Shown here piece by piece: positions 37,565 to 48,779 of a stretch of 64,000 nucleotides of DNA. The number at the start of each line of letters is the position of its first letter. The first letter of the stretch is position 1. This DNA is from Brachynemurus nebulosus (Eukaryota > Arthropoda > Insecta > Neuroptera > Myrmeleontidae): NCBI GenBank assembly GCA_035578155.1, contig JAPWDM010000009.1:2950001-3014000 (forward strand), read 5' to 3'. The position numbers and the translations under genes are program-made. The notes under the pieces are model-generated. The model saw only the letters and a program-made list of their open reading frames with translations, was not told where the DNA came from and did not search any database.

Positions 37565-39583
37565 ATGAAGTTCAGGTTCTTTTAACTACTTTTCATTGCA
37601 AAATATTAAGCTTCAAATTTAGTTTTTTTTTCTTAACCGTAACTCTTATACTGTGAGTTCAAGGAGAAGACACTTAAAATTATTTCGGTTAAGTAATTTT
37701 GGTAATTGGTAGAAATAAAGGCAACCAAATTTTTGCCAGTCAAGTAAAAATAATTAAGTGATAAAATGGACTGCAAATAGATGAAATTTATTAGTATTAA
37801 GATATGTTTTGACATTAGGAGACATTTTTTTTTTGAAAAACCAAGTTTTGATCACTAGCGCAAATGCTGGAAAATGAATAAAATATCTTAACAAAAATAT
37901 CTAAAACAAATTATCATGTAATAGACCCTCATAATAACATTATTAACACATGTTCAAGTAACGTTGTCGAATAAAATCTGATTTTATAATAAATCTATGA
38001 AATATACTTAAACGTCTTACATTTTATCCCAAAAGCTGTAAAAGACTGCTGAGGAGCCCTAACGTAGCGCGTGTGTTACACGTGCTTGACTGTTTCTAAA
38101 GAATAAATTTTATATTCTATAAAAATATAATAAAATTTTGTAAATCGTTTACAAATAGTCGAAATAATTGATCTAATCGGTAATGCTTGCATTAACAATC
38201 AAATTCTTATCAATTTTATTATATAATATGTATAAAAAAAATCGGTAAGTGCATGCTAAATACACATTAATATAGGACTTCGTAGTTCAGTAACTACTCA
38301 GTTTTTCACATCTCTCTAAATAAAATATTTCCTACTTTTATTTAATATTAAAATTAGCCTGTATTTTCTTAATAGTGTGATTATCTAAATCTATTTTACT
38401 TCCTATTAACGACACAAAGATTCTACACTGCCTCTGATGGTGAAATTAGAAGTTTTTTTTACTTGATACAGTTTATAATTTTACCGTCAGAGACGCTCGC
38501 ATAATTTTTGCGTCACTACATTAACATAACTTAAAAAAATTTCAATAATAGTTTTTAAAAAACGACATTGTCTCTTAAATTGCGTAAGGTTCGACACTGA
38601 CTATTATAAAGTGGTCAAGTGCGGGTAGACTATCCAACGCAATGACACACATGACGAATCTACTAGAATTTCGTGATTAGAACTACGAAATCTTAAAAAA
38701 AACAATCGTTTGAAATTCATTCTATATATTTCATAATTGCAATTTTAAATTTCTGAATTTTTTAATTTTATGTAAATTAAATTTTAATAATTCGGGGAGA
38801 TATAATTGGACAACGGTGAAGTTCGGACGTATAATTGTTAGCTAAAGCTGGACCCACATTTAACGAATAAATGCGAACGGATGCGAACAAATGGTAACGA
38901 ACAAATATAAACGAACAAATATGGACGTAGTCACGAAAACCAACAAGCGAACAATTCTAAATGAATTAATTACATAATCATTAGAAAATTCAGGCTTTTT
39001 TTTGTGAAAAAAATGCAATCTGCCAATTTTAATTTGTTTAATCGTGAACGAATGAATGAACGAATATTTTTCTTTGAGTACCGACAAGAAACGACAAACA
39101 TTCGTGAGTGTTCGAAGCTGTTCGTTCGTGTTTGTTTGCTTTTGTGATTATGATTATGTCCACATTTGTTCGTTACCATTCGTTTACGTTTGTTCGCATT
39201 CGTCCGCGTTTGCTTGTTATATGTAAAACCGACTTTAAGTACTATATTGTTCATTCGTACATATTTGTTTGTGTTCATCTTTATTCGTGTTGTTCGCTCA
39301 TATTCGTTCGCATTCCTTTGCATTCGCTTGTCTTCGTTCGTTATATTATGTATGCTCGGCTTAATAGTGAATCTAATAATTGTTGCGATTTGTTTACTCA
39401 AACTCATCATTTTTAATTGCCAATTTATTGACTTAAAAATAATTAATACAAAAAATGTTAGTGCCAGGTACCAAATGTTCCTGTGCATATTATCTATAGT
39501 GACCATTTTATGGCCATTGTTACAGTAATCACTGTACATCCAGTGAAAACTCATACATAATATAATGCTTCATTTATTTTCTA
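37565..39583. other. No gene; repeat relics
   Basis: 38408-38518 is a short copy of the CAAAGATTCTCACG MITE (ctctgatggtgaaattagaag with inverse). 38830-39360 is an eroded element with many (a)tgcgaacgaa / ttcgttcgca words in opposite orientation left and right. 38275-38310 and 38630-38690 share phrases with 63725-63860 (gacgaatctactagaatttcg, cgtagttcagt). Confidence 0.5.
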
Positions 39584-40430
39584 CTAGCCGTACCCGCGAC
39601 GCCGTTCGCGCAAAGCATTGTTATAAACTCAATGAGAAGTATATATGTATTAAGTGTAATAATTATACAGAACTTGCAAAGAATAATAATTTTTGTGTAA
39701 TGCATGCATATGCTCAAAATGGTTTTTCTATTTTACCGTGGGAATGAGGAATTTTCCCGGAGTAAAAAGTATCTTAAATGTTGACCCAAGTAATAAGTTA
39801 TCACCACACCAAATTTCATCAAATAGTTTTTGCGTAATATGTGCACATGCTCATAATCGTTTTTCAATTTTCCCCCGGTAATGGAACATTTTCCCGGAGT
39901 AAAAAGTTGAAAATGTTGACCTAAGTATTAAGTTATCACCACACCAAATTTCATCAAAATCCGTCCAATAGTTTTTGCGTAATGCGTGTACATGCACAAA
40001 ATGGTTTTTCTATTTTCCCGTGGGAATGAGGCATTTTCCGGGAGTAAAAAGTATCTTAAATGTTACCCTAGGTAATAAGTTATCACCACACCAAATTTTA
40101 TTAAAATCGGTGCAATAGTTTTTGCCTAATGTGTGCACATGCTCAAAATGGTTTTTCCATTTTCCCGTGGGAATGAGAAATTTTCCCCAGAGTAAAAAGT
40201 ATTTTAGATGTTGATCCAGGTAGTAAGTTATCATTACACCAAATTTCATTAAAATCCAATAATTTTTGCGTGATGCGTGAACAGACAGACAGACAGACAG
40301 ACAAAAATTCTAAAAATCGCTGATTTGATATCTACATCAATAACTATTTACAGTACCAGTACAATTTTCCAAAAATATTCCATGTACAGAAATAGTCTCG
40401 TTACAATTTTATTATATGTATAGATTACAA
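39584..40430 (-). mobile_element. Helitron/Helentron-type element, copy 2 (inverted)
   Basis: Reverse-oriented relative of 34381-35079: begins CTAGCCGTACC with a five-pair stem cgcga/tcgcg beside it. It has four tandem units (tcaccacaccaaatttcat and gtttttgcgtaatg), then the acagacagacagacagacag microsatellite and tctcgttacaattttatt. Confidence 0.72.
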
Positions 40431-40720
40431 AACAATAGTATTAGTTACTACATAAATAAAGTTTCTAATTAATTTATTTCTAACAAAATAATATTTTAAC
40501 TTTTATTAAATCAATATCGAATGCAGCCAAATCTATTCCAGTTTATTTCCTAAAATGAATTCCTGTCCTGTTTTATACGTCAACGTCACAAAAAAGATCA
40601 GACGATGCTGAATGGTGAAATGTCAAACTGATCGAGTACGTATTCTATATCGTAAAATGTACAGACCCCAAAAATGTTATTAGTTAATACCATTTTTCTT
40701 ATGTTAAAAAAATGAATTTG

Positions 40721-40866
40721 TAGGGTGTAAGGGAAATGACTTTTATCCTTTTGAGGGGTGACGCGACTGTTAATTCCGAAAAAATTCCTGCGGTTTTAGT
40801 GTCTACAGGGTGCTATGAGTCACCCCACAAAAGGACGAAAGTTATTTGTTTTACACTCTGTATAAT
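40721..40866. mobile_element. Short hairpin MITE
   Basis: tgtagggtgtaagggaaatg and inverse-like gttatttgttttacactctg, plus atccttttgaggggtgac and gtcaccccacaaaaggac, form a 50-bp imperfect stem. Confidence 0.7.
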
Positions 40867-41249
40867 TATTTTTTTACGATTAATTTAACAATTATAATCA
40901 TAAAAAATAGTTTTATATTAATGTATTATTTATTTTATTGAATAAAAATTAAATAAAAAGAATAATAAAAAAAAACCATAAAAAATATTAATTTTATTCA
41001 TAAATTCATAAATAGATTATAAAAATTATATAAATACAAAAATATGTGTATAAAAATAGTTTAATGTAAGCAATAAATAAGAAATATACTTAAGTATAGT
41101 TACACAAATAACACAAAATCATTCAAAATAAAAAATACGTTAAACTGACATTTATAAATATCTAATAACAATTGGAATTATCATAGATATTATACACCAA
41201 ACGACAACATTAACCGATTCAAATGACCTGACATCTATTATCATCTTTT

Positions 41250-42462
41250 TTAAATGAACTGTCGTGGCATTCCTTTTTGAAAACGAAGCGCGCACGAATT
41301 AACCGGATGTATATTTTTTAAATTTTCGATCGAACTATTAACCGTCAATTTACTTTTGACGGTTGTCGGTTGTTTCAAACATTTCATTCGTGAATTTCTA
41401 TTTTTCTCAATAATTGTTGTATTGGGTTCAATCAATGAAATCGGAATCTTAAGATAAATTTCTTGTGGAACAAAACTCTGTATCCGATTTCGTAACATTT
41501 GTCGTTTCTTTATATATTCCCACTCGTAATTATCAATCCCACATCCGGGTTTACGTTCAAAATCTCTTAATCCGGTTATGAGCGGTAAATTACAGATGAC
41601 ACATCGAACGACGCCATTTTTCATTTTTGACGGTATGACGTCAAAATTGTTGGTTAGTTCATAGGGGTAGACACAGGTGTGCAAGGGGATTTTTATATCG
41701 TCAGTCAGTAGTTTTGGAGAGTGCGTTTGCGCGTAATTACTGCATCGGTAACGTTTCACTTCGCCAATGTCACAGCTACAGTATTTATCGCACATTTTCA
41801 CTTGACAGCGGCAAACGCGGCCGCAGGTGCACAGGGATGTTTTGTGTCTGGCATCAGATAGGCGATGATGGCTGACACTTGGACATTTACAGTAAGTGGG
41901 ATCGGAAAGATAACGGTCAGATAACAGTTGTCGACGATCCGTTTCGTTTAGGTCTTTTAAAATATTCGCGCGGAATTCGTCCGGGTCGTAAACTCCGCTA
42001 CAGTTACAGTTACAAGAGAATTTATCCGGGTATACTTTTGATATTTTATCTTTTTCTTCACTGTCTGAATAATTTCGACCGTAACTAGATGCATAACTGT
42101 TAAAATGTTTGATTAAAGTATCCCTTTTGACCTCATCGTCAGTGTCCGAAAGAGTGGTCGTGGCTGAACCGATTCGTTTGTGTCCGTTTTGTTGTGCACA
42201 TATTGCTGAATGTTTTGTGCTAGGTGGCGCTACAAATCCCGCCTTTGTCGGACATCTTGAATTCGGAGATATTTTTTTATTTGATGACTTACTTTGCTTC
42301 ATTTTCGACTTACAGGAACATTTTGAATACATTTGGCAGGCACATGATGCGTTCTCTGTGTTTGATTTGAAGATTCCAAAAATTTGTGATGAATCATTTC
42401 GTTGATGCCAATGGCGATTTTTCAAATTACAATTACAGTTTGCTGTTTTTTTCTTTATTTTC
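41250..42462 (-). CDS. Unrecognised cysteine-rich protein, 3' coding exon
   Basis: One long exon on the minus strand. The frame is open from a good acceptor (poly-T, then TTTAG) at 42462 to the stop at 41250, about 403 residues. The acceptor phase means an upstream exon supplies the start; I could not place it. The protein is hydrophilic. It has cysteine clusters CACQMYSKCSCKSK, FSCNCNCSGV, YCKCPSVSHH and CTCGRVCRCQVKMCDKYCSC in its first two thirds, and a zinc-knuckle-like VRCVICNLPLITG with an RKPGCGIDNYEW segment later. There are Ser/Asp/Glu-rich acidic stretches (DTDDEVKRD, SDSEEKDK) and no membrane segments. Spacing of the cysteines could bind metal, but I recognise no named family. Length and steady codon use argue that it is real. 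Confidence 0.75.
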
Positions 42463-45068
42463 CTAAAAAAAAAAGAAAATATTTATTAAGAGCAGCTTTT
42501 TTTTATATTTCTAATTTTTAATTTAAAATTTCGAATATATAATTTTCATAGAGAATTATTATGTAGGTAATTGTTGTTCTACTATAAATTGGCGGTGCAA
42601 AGATTACGTGAGCGCCTCTGGTTTTTTAAATTAGAAGCTGTATCAAGTAAAAATTTTTGTATACGTTTTAATCGTCGATAGAAATATGTATTTATACAAA
42701 TTACATAATTATTATTACATATGTGCAAATTAATTGACCCATTAATCGTATACGTATATTACTTGATAGTAGTTCTAATTTTAACACCAGAGGCGCGGGT
42801 GAGAATCTTTGCGTCCTTTGCGTTGAGCTACGCGAAATTAGCGCCGCGAAATTTTTTTTCTTTTTTGATCTTAAATCAAAAAAGAATTTCGCGCTTCGAT
42901 GGGGCAAATTTAAAAGTATTAGGAAAAATTATCTTGATGATTAAAAAACTTTTTTTATTGTTTTAATGCTAATTTATATGTTAAAATGTTTAAATAATAT
43001 ATATAATGATAACTTATTATTGTTAAAAGATACAATTTTTTAAACTATCACACGTTAATTTAAAAGATGATTTAAAAAAGTAAAAATATTTTCGCGGCGC
43101 CAACATCGCGTAGCTTTTTCGTCATCAATTAAAATTTAAATTTTGGTATGAATCAGCATTTATATCAAATATTATTTGCATTGAATTAATTAATAAAAAA
43201 ATATCTTACAGTTTCCTTTTCATTTTTATTTCAATAATAAATTCAAAATATTACAAAAAAAAAAAATATATTTAAAAACTTATATTTATAAAATCGATTA
43301 TTTATATTATCGATCTACACCTATTATTTTTGACATTTCATAGATGGCGCAGTCTACTTCAAAATTATTTAATTGAAAAAAAAAAAGTCAAATTCAAAAT
43401 ATTGTACAATTTATTGATTAAATAAATACGTATGTCGGCTATCTCAACTACATTGAATACATACATCCTCGTTCTATCAAATATTTCCCTATTAGAAGTT
43501 TGAGACAAAAAATGATTTCAAACGGGTAAAACTCTGCAGTACTTTTCGTTTTCCATCCAACTTTTACAGCCGCCTATTTCATCCAAACTAATTAGTAATT
43601 ACCCTAATTGCATAAATAATCCAAAATGTTTCAACAAGACCCATAACCTTCCAGTTTTTTGATAAATTTACCGTAGAGAAAAAAATTGGTTAGAAAACTG
43701 GATTATGGATTCGTTTTCTCGTTTCTCATTGGCTAGAGTTGGCAACTTTACAAGTGTGTAGGTACATATTTGTTCCGTTCCATAAGTGTTCGGAATATAG
43801 GGGACATTACAATTTGCTCACTGGCACACACGAATATGTCTGGCATATTTGTGGCAACGAGCAAAAATTACACAATATACGAAAGAATGCGAAAAAATGG
43901 TGTTTGCAAAAAAAATATGATATTGTGTCAAAAGTTGTAAGCAGGAAATAATAAAGTGGGTTATAAAGGTGGCAAATACGTGTTTAAAGTGCATTTTTCG
44001 AAGTGGGTAAAACGTTCAATGTGTCAAGAATTGCCATAATAATTACCTAAAATTGATTTATGATAAAGGTGAGTGCACAGACGTTTGCTGTGGTTGTATT
44101 TTTTTTATTAAAAACCGTGTTTTTCCCCAAAAATTTTTAAAATGTTTTACTCACTTTTGTGTATATGTATTTACAAATTTTTGTTTACATCGATCATAAT
44201 CTCGTAATTTAATGAAATACAAGAAAACAAACCCCCACAAACCCCTCAAAACAATTGTCTGAATATATAAGTAAATAAATAAATCATAAAGTTTTTTTAT
44301 TTTTGTAATGTTTACACCTTTTTAAAAAATAACACAACTAAATATTAACAAGTAAAAAGTGTAGAAAAAAAAAATGACAATTTCTCAACCGTAAAAATGA
44401 GTCGAAATTATAACTGTAGGTTAAAAAATATAAATTAAAAGTGAACTAAATAAAAGGTTGATAAAATTAATTTTTCAAATTGCCCTTTTTTATAGTTAAT
44501 ATTATAAAATAATATAAGAAATATAAAATATAGTATCGAAAATTAGGTTATAAATTTATTTATGGCGGTTTATTCAATAATTTCGAATGTCACAATAATT
44601 TTTTCAGTGACAATTTAAGTCTTGTGTCTCAAATCCCATAAAAATATTGTAGTTTTTTCACTTTTACTATGGGTAAAAAAAGTTAGGACAGATTTTTACA
44701 GCGAAAAAAATGGTACAAAACATTTCATTGGTTATTTCACTGTAGGTAAACACGATAAAAACGAAACAAAAATTCGTATTAGTAAATTTAATTGATTTCA
44801 GAACCATAGTAAAAATGTATTAATTTTATAATACGAATTACCTATAAGTACTGATTTATTTTTTTCTGAATAAATTTATTTTCTATAACTCAAATTTCTT
44901 GCCTAAAAGCAATTTAACTCGAAGAACTGTCAACCCAAAAATGCTTCAGCTTCGCTGTCGCGTTTTTATTAGTTGACAATTCTTCTCGTTAAATTCCTAG
45001 GCCACAAATTTTCGTTAGACAAACCCAAATTTATTCGAAAAAAAAACAAACCTCTCGTGTAATAACTA
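42463..45068. other. No complete gene seen; MITE copy and possible 5' UTR exon of the zinc-finger gene
   Basis: 42595-42830 is a long copy of the CAAAGATTCTCACG MITE (gcgcctctggttttttaaatt and inverse). 42840-42895 is a hairpin (cgcgaaattttttttctttt with inverse). The stretch up to 44068 ends in a strong donor (aaag then gtgagt) and may be an untranslated first exon of the zinc-finger gene at 45566. 44865-45050 is a repeat also found at 60240-60420 (gcaatttaactcgaagaact, gtcaaccca). Confidence 0.45.
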
Positions 45069-45468
<400 letters not shown>

Positions 45469-45565
45469 TAATAATAAGTGATAAAAAATATTTATTTATT
45501 TAAATTTTGATTTCAGTTCATCAACATTAATAAAAAACCAGTGCCTTGATCGAAACCAAACAAAA

Positions 45566-46525
45566 ATGTCCGTCAATATCACCAGGAAACGTCCGTGTCC
45601 CGAACAAAAAGTGGTCGGTTCGATAAAAATTCGTAAATTAGAGAATCAAAGCTATCAAATTGAACCGAACAATGATTCGTACGACACCGCTCCAAACGAT
45701 CACCACACATCACAAGACTCGTACGGCGCGGAGAGCTACAGCACACCCCAGACCATGTTCGACCAACTCCAAGACAGTTTCCTGTCGCAAGCCTCCTACG
45801 ATCAGTCATCGAACGACCAGAACGAAGAGAATGAATTGGTTTGCACGCCGTCATTTGACGCGTTCGAAACAATCATCCAATCGCAGGAGGAGGAGGACAT
45901 GGACGAACCGCCGATAGATTTACCGCTAGAAATTAAAATTGAATCGATCACAAGTTTTAATCCGTTCGACATTCCCTTGCCTCGTCCCGGCCCCGGTGGA
46001 GGTGGTCCAGGTGGTGCACCAGGTGGTTTCGGTGACGCTCCCGATGGATTTATGGATTCAATTTACCGAAAAGAGGAGATGCCCCGTGGATCACCCATGT
46101 ATCAAATCACGCAAGCGTATCAGGGCAAAAAAACCATCCCAATTCGGCACGTGGTGTACATTTTCGCCGAGGATGGTAATCGATATTTCCCCTGTCACTG
46201 TTGTACGAGCGCCTTCATCAAAAAATATCTCCTCATCAAACATTTGGGCGCGAAACACAAGGAGATTATCGTGTGTAAGTTGTGCGCATCGATATTCTAC
46301 GCGAATATGCAGGATCGGTATCAGGCGCACATGAAGGCGCACAATACACGTTTACCCACGCAAACTAAACAGTGCCCGCTATGTTTGTTTTGGTGTACGC
46401 CGAAAAACTATCAGGGACACTTACAGTTGCATAATCTTTTGCAAAAACATATTTGCCGACAGTGTCGACAGGAGTTTCCGACGTTTTATGCGCGCGCACG
46501 ACATATATGTACGGTGAGGAATTAA
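45566..46525 (+). CDS. C2H2 zinc-finger protein
   Basis: Single coding exon of 319 residues. ATG is preceded by caaaca-aaa, and a splice acceptor (gatttcag) at about 45516 suggests an upstream non-coding exon. The N-terminal half is low-complexity and acidic: Gln/Ser/Asn-rich, the acidic run SQEEEDMDEPP, and a glycine-proline tract GPGGGGPGGAPGGFG at about residue 140. Four zinc fingers follow from about residue 210: CHCCTSAF with H-x4-H, CKLCASIF with HMKAH, CPLCLFWC with HLQLH, and a last finger CRQCRQEF ending HIC. It is presumably a nuclear DNA- or RNA-binding regulator with a disordered activating region. The exon is clearly richer in GC than its surroundings, as usual for coding DNA here. 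AATAAA at 46728. No named orthologue recognised. Confidence 0.9.
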   Translation: MSVNITRKRPCPEQKVVGSIKIRKLENQSYQIEPNNDSYDTAPNDHHTSQDSYGAESYSTPQTMFDQLQDSFLSQASYDQSSNDQNEENELVCTPSFDAFETIIQSQEEEDMDEPPIDLPLEIKIESITSFNPFDIPLPRPGPGGGGPGGAPGGFGDAPDGFMDSIYRKEEMPRGSPMYQITQAYQGKKTIPIRHVVYIFAEDGNRYFPCHCCTSAFIKKYLLIKHLGAKHKEIIVCKLCASIFYANMQDRYQAHMKAHNTRLPTQTKQCPLCLFWCTPKNYQGHLQLHNLLQKHICRQCRQEFPTFYARARHICTVRN

Positions 46526-46529
46526 AACT

Positions 46530-48659
46530 GGTTTGGATCCGTTGTTTGGTTTTATCGAATCACATGAAAATTCTGTATATATAATTTTATTTAAATATCA
46601 TTTTAAATTCCGTTTCCGATTCTAAAAATATCATATTTTTAATGTGTTTAATTTTGTAGGTTTTAGATTTAAAAGTTTTTCCGTTTTTTGCTGGTTACCG
46701 TCAATATTTACGATAACGCTAAATTTGAATAAAAATAGTCATAAAATGCGTTCGCCAGAAAAAATTGTTTCGTAACGTTACGTAACGGAGTTTGCATCGT
46801 TACAAACCAGAGGGCTCTGATTTAAAAAAAATAACCTGCGTTAAATATTGAAACTACAATTTCTAACTTACTATTTGTTTTTTATTCACACAGAATAAAC
46901 CAGAAGCAACCTACATATACAAATCTGTCGTTCGTAAGTTGCAATTTACACCGCTACTGGTTTAGTCTGTTACTGCCCGTCATGAGATTCACGGCGTAAC
47001 GAATATCATTGTTCTTTTAATCAACTCGTGAAATTTAAATATAAAAAAAATATGAAGTGTTTCGTATTTAAGTGTAATGATACGAATGATAGTAATTTGG
47101 AATTGTCGGTCTTTATTTGAAAACAATCAATTATAATGGAAAAAAAGACTGACACTTTTCAAAAATATACCAATTTTTGCATTTGCATGTTATTAACTAC
47201 AATAATCACAAGAAATTATTTATTTTTCCCGCTTTATCTTACGATGCATAAAATTAATGTTCAAAAATAAAAATATTTTAGATTATGTAAAAAATAAAAT
47301 ATTCCACAAAAATAACACTTTTATCTGATTTAGCATGTTTCGATCCATTTGATCATTATCGAACAAGTCTTGTGATTATGTGAAAAAGATTTCGTTTATT
47401 TCAACTGTCCAAACGTTTTCGTCAATTTTTATGGTAACTCGCAAAATCTCGTCATTATTTTTTTGTCGAACACAGCTAGTTTAATATATAATACATAATT
47501 TTTATAAATAAAATTTAATATAATAAAAATAAACGTATTTTTTAAAAATTAATCGTCTTTTATTTTATTTATCGATATTTGCATCAACTATAGGTATCGA
47601 GTTTGAACTATAGATGGCAGCATTGGCACCGATAGTGATTGGCGCCTTAATGTGACGAAAATGACAGATGTATGCGAATGTTATTGTTTTGCTAGCATAT
47701 GTTTGAAAATAATACTTTTCTGTCACACTCAAACTAATGTTTCAATTTGACACCAGATGGCAACATTATTGCCTTGTTTGCTCTCTGGAGGATCGATTAA
47801 AAGGAAACGGGAAGAATGTTAGGTAAAATAATTAAAACACTCATTTGAAAATAAAGTAACTTTTACTAAAAATAATATTTTCATTTTTTTTTTCTTTAAA
47901 TAAAAATATATTACAAATAATTTTCCTTTACTACATTAAATTTGTATTACATAAAAATATTTTATATACAAAAAACAATTTTTAAAAAATTTTTGTTATT
48001 ATCATTTCAAAATCTATGAGATTTTGCATAATGTTCAAAGTGGAGGTAAGTACAATTTTTTTGTAAGCACGAAATAAATCTTGAATCAAAATGGCGATTA
48101 TAGTATAATAAGGTTATGTTCATTTGACAGTTTAGAGGTTATTACTACTACCAACTGTTGAAACATTATGCAAAATTCGTTTTAAAAGTGATGTTTGGAT
48201 ATAAAAGGAATTTTTTACTAAAAATAAATCAATTTTTCAAAATTTCTAACATTTTTCACATCAAATTTTAAAAATATAAAATTTATTATTGGAAATAACT
48301 ATCTAATTTTGTCTTAAAATATTAAAGATTGGTCTAATTGATAAAATCCATATAAATTTCTATTTTGACCCGTTTAAAACTATAAAAATCCAAATCTGGT
48401 AGTCTTTAATTCTTTTTAAATAGTTTTTAATAGTAATAGCTATAATTCTTTTGTACTAAATGATTATCATTTTTATCTTTTCATTTAGATTTTCAAATAT
48501 AATAACATATTTTATTAGTATAAAGAATTTAATTCTAAATTTTGATTATTTTTTATTGAGTACATCACTCTTTAATTGCCAAAATGATTTTGGACAAAAA
48601 ATACAAGCGTATTATTCCTTCATTTATAAAAAAAATCATGTCTTTAATCCATTATTTCC
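46530..48659. other. Intergenic, no gene seen
   Basis: AT-rich. Contains the 3' UTR of the zinc-finger gene up to about 46750. Short inverted phrases (for example cgtaacgttacgtaacg near 46772) are present but no coding exon is supported. Confidence 0.5.
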
Positions 48660-48773
48660 CGTAATTATATCAAATTTAGTTGAAATTAAACTGATTTTCA
48701 TTCTGCGCATGTTACTGTCAACTGACGTCATTGTATCGCGCGAAATTTAATTTCAACTAAATTTGACATTACG
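48660..48773. repeat. Inverted repeat in the NAD kinase 3' UTR
   Basis: cgtaattatatcaaatttag with gttgaaattaaa at the left and tttaatttcaac with taaatttgacattacg at the right form a stem of about 30 bp separated by about 55 bases. It begins six bases after the NAD kinase stop codon in transcript order, so it should be transcribed. Confidence 0.8.
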
Positions 48774-48779
48774 CAATAT

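Noticed and set aside
38970..39554. 194-codon open frame on the minus strand, overlapping 102- and 120-codon frames on the plus strand
   Set aside because: The translation is dominated by repeated RTNANERK-like words from a ttcgttcgca-type repeat in both orientations. No splice context or family match, so it is a repeat artefact.
42701..42966. Frames of 68 and 81 codons around 42840, considered as the missing 5' exon of the cysteine-rich gene
   Set aside because: They fall in a MITE and a hairpin, and no donor of the required phase is present.
45579..46342. Overlapping frames of 83-131 codons on both strands within the zinc-finger exon
   Set aside because: Shadows of the 319-codon frame, which alone has finger motifs and a sensible start.
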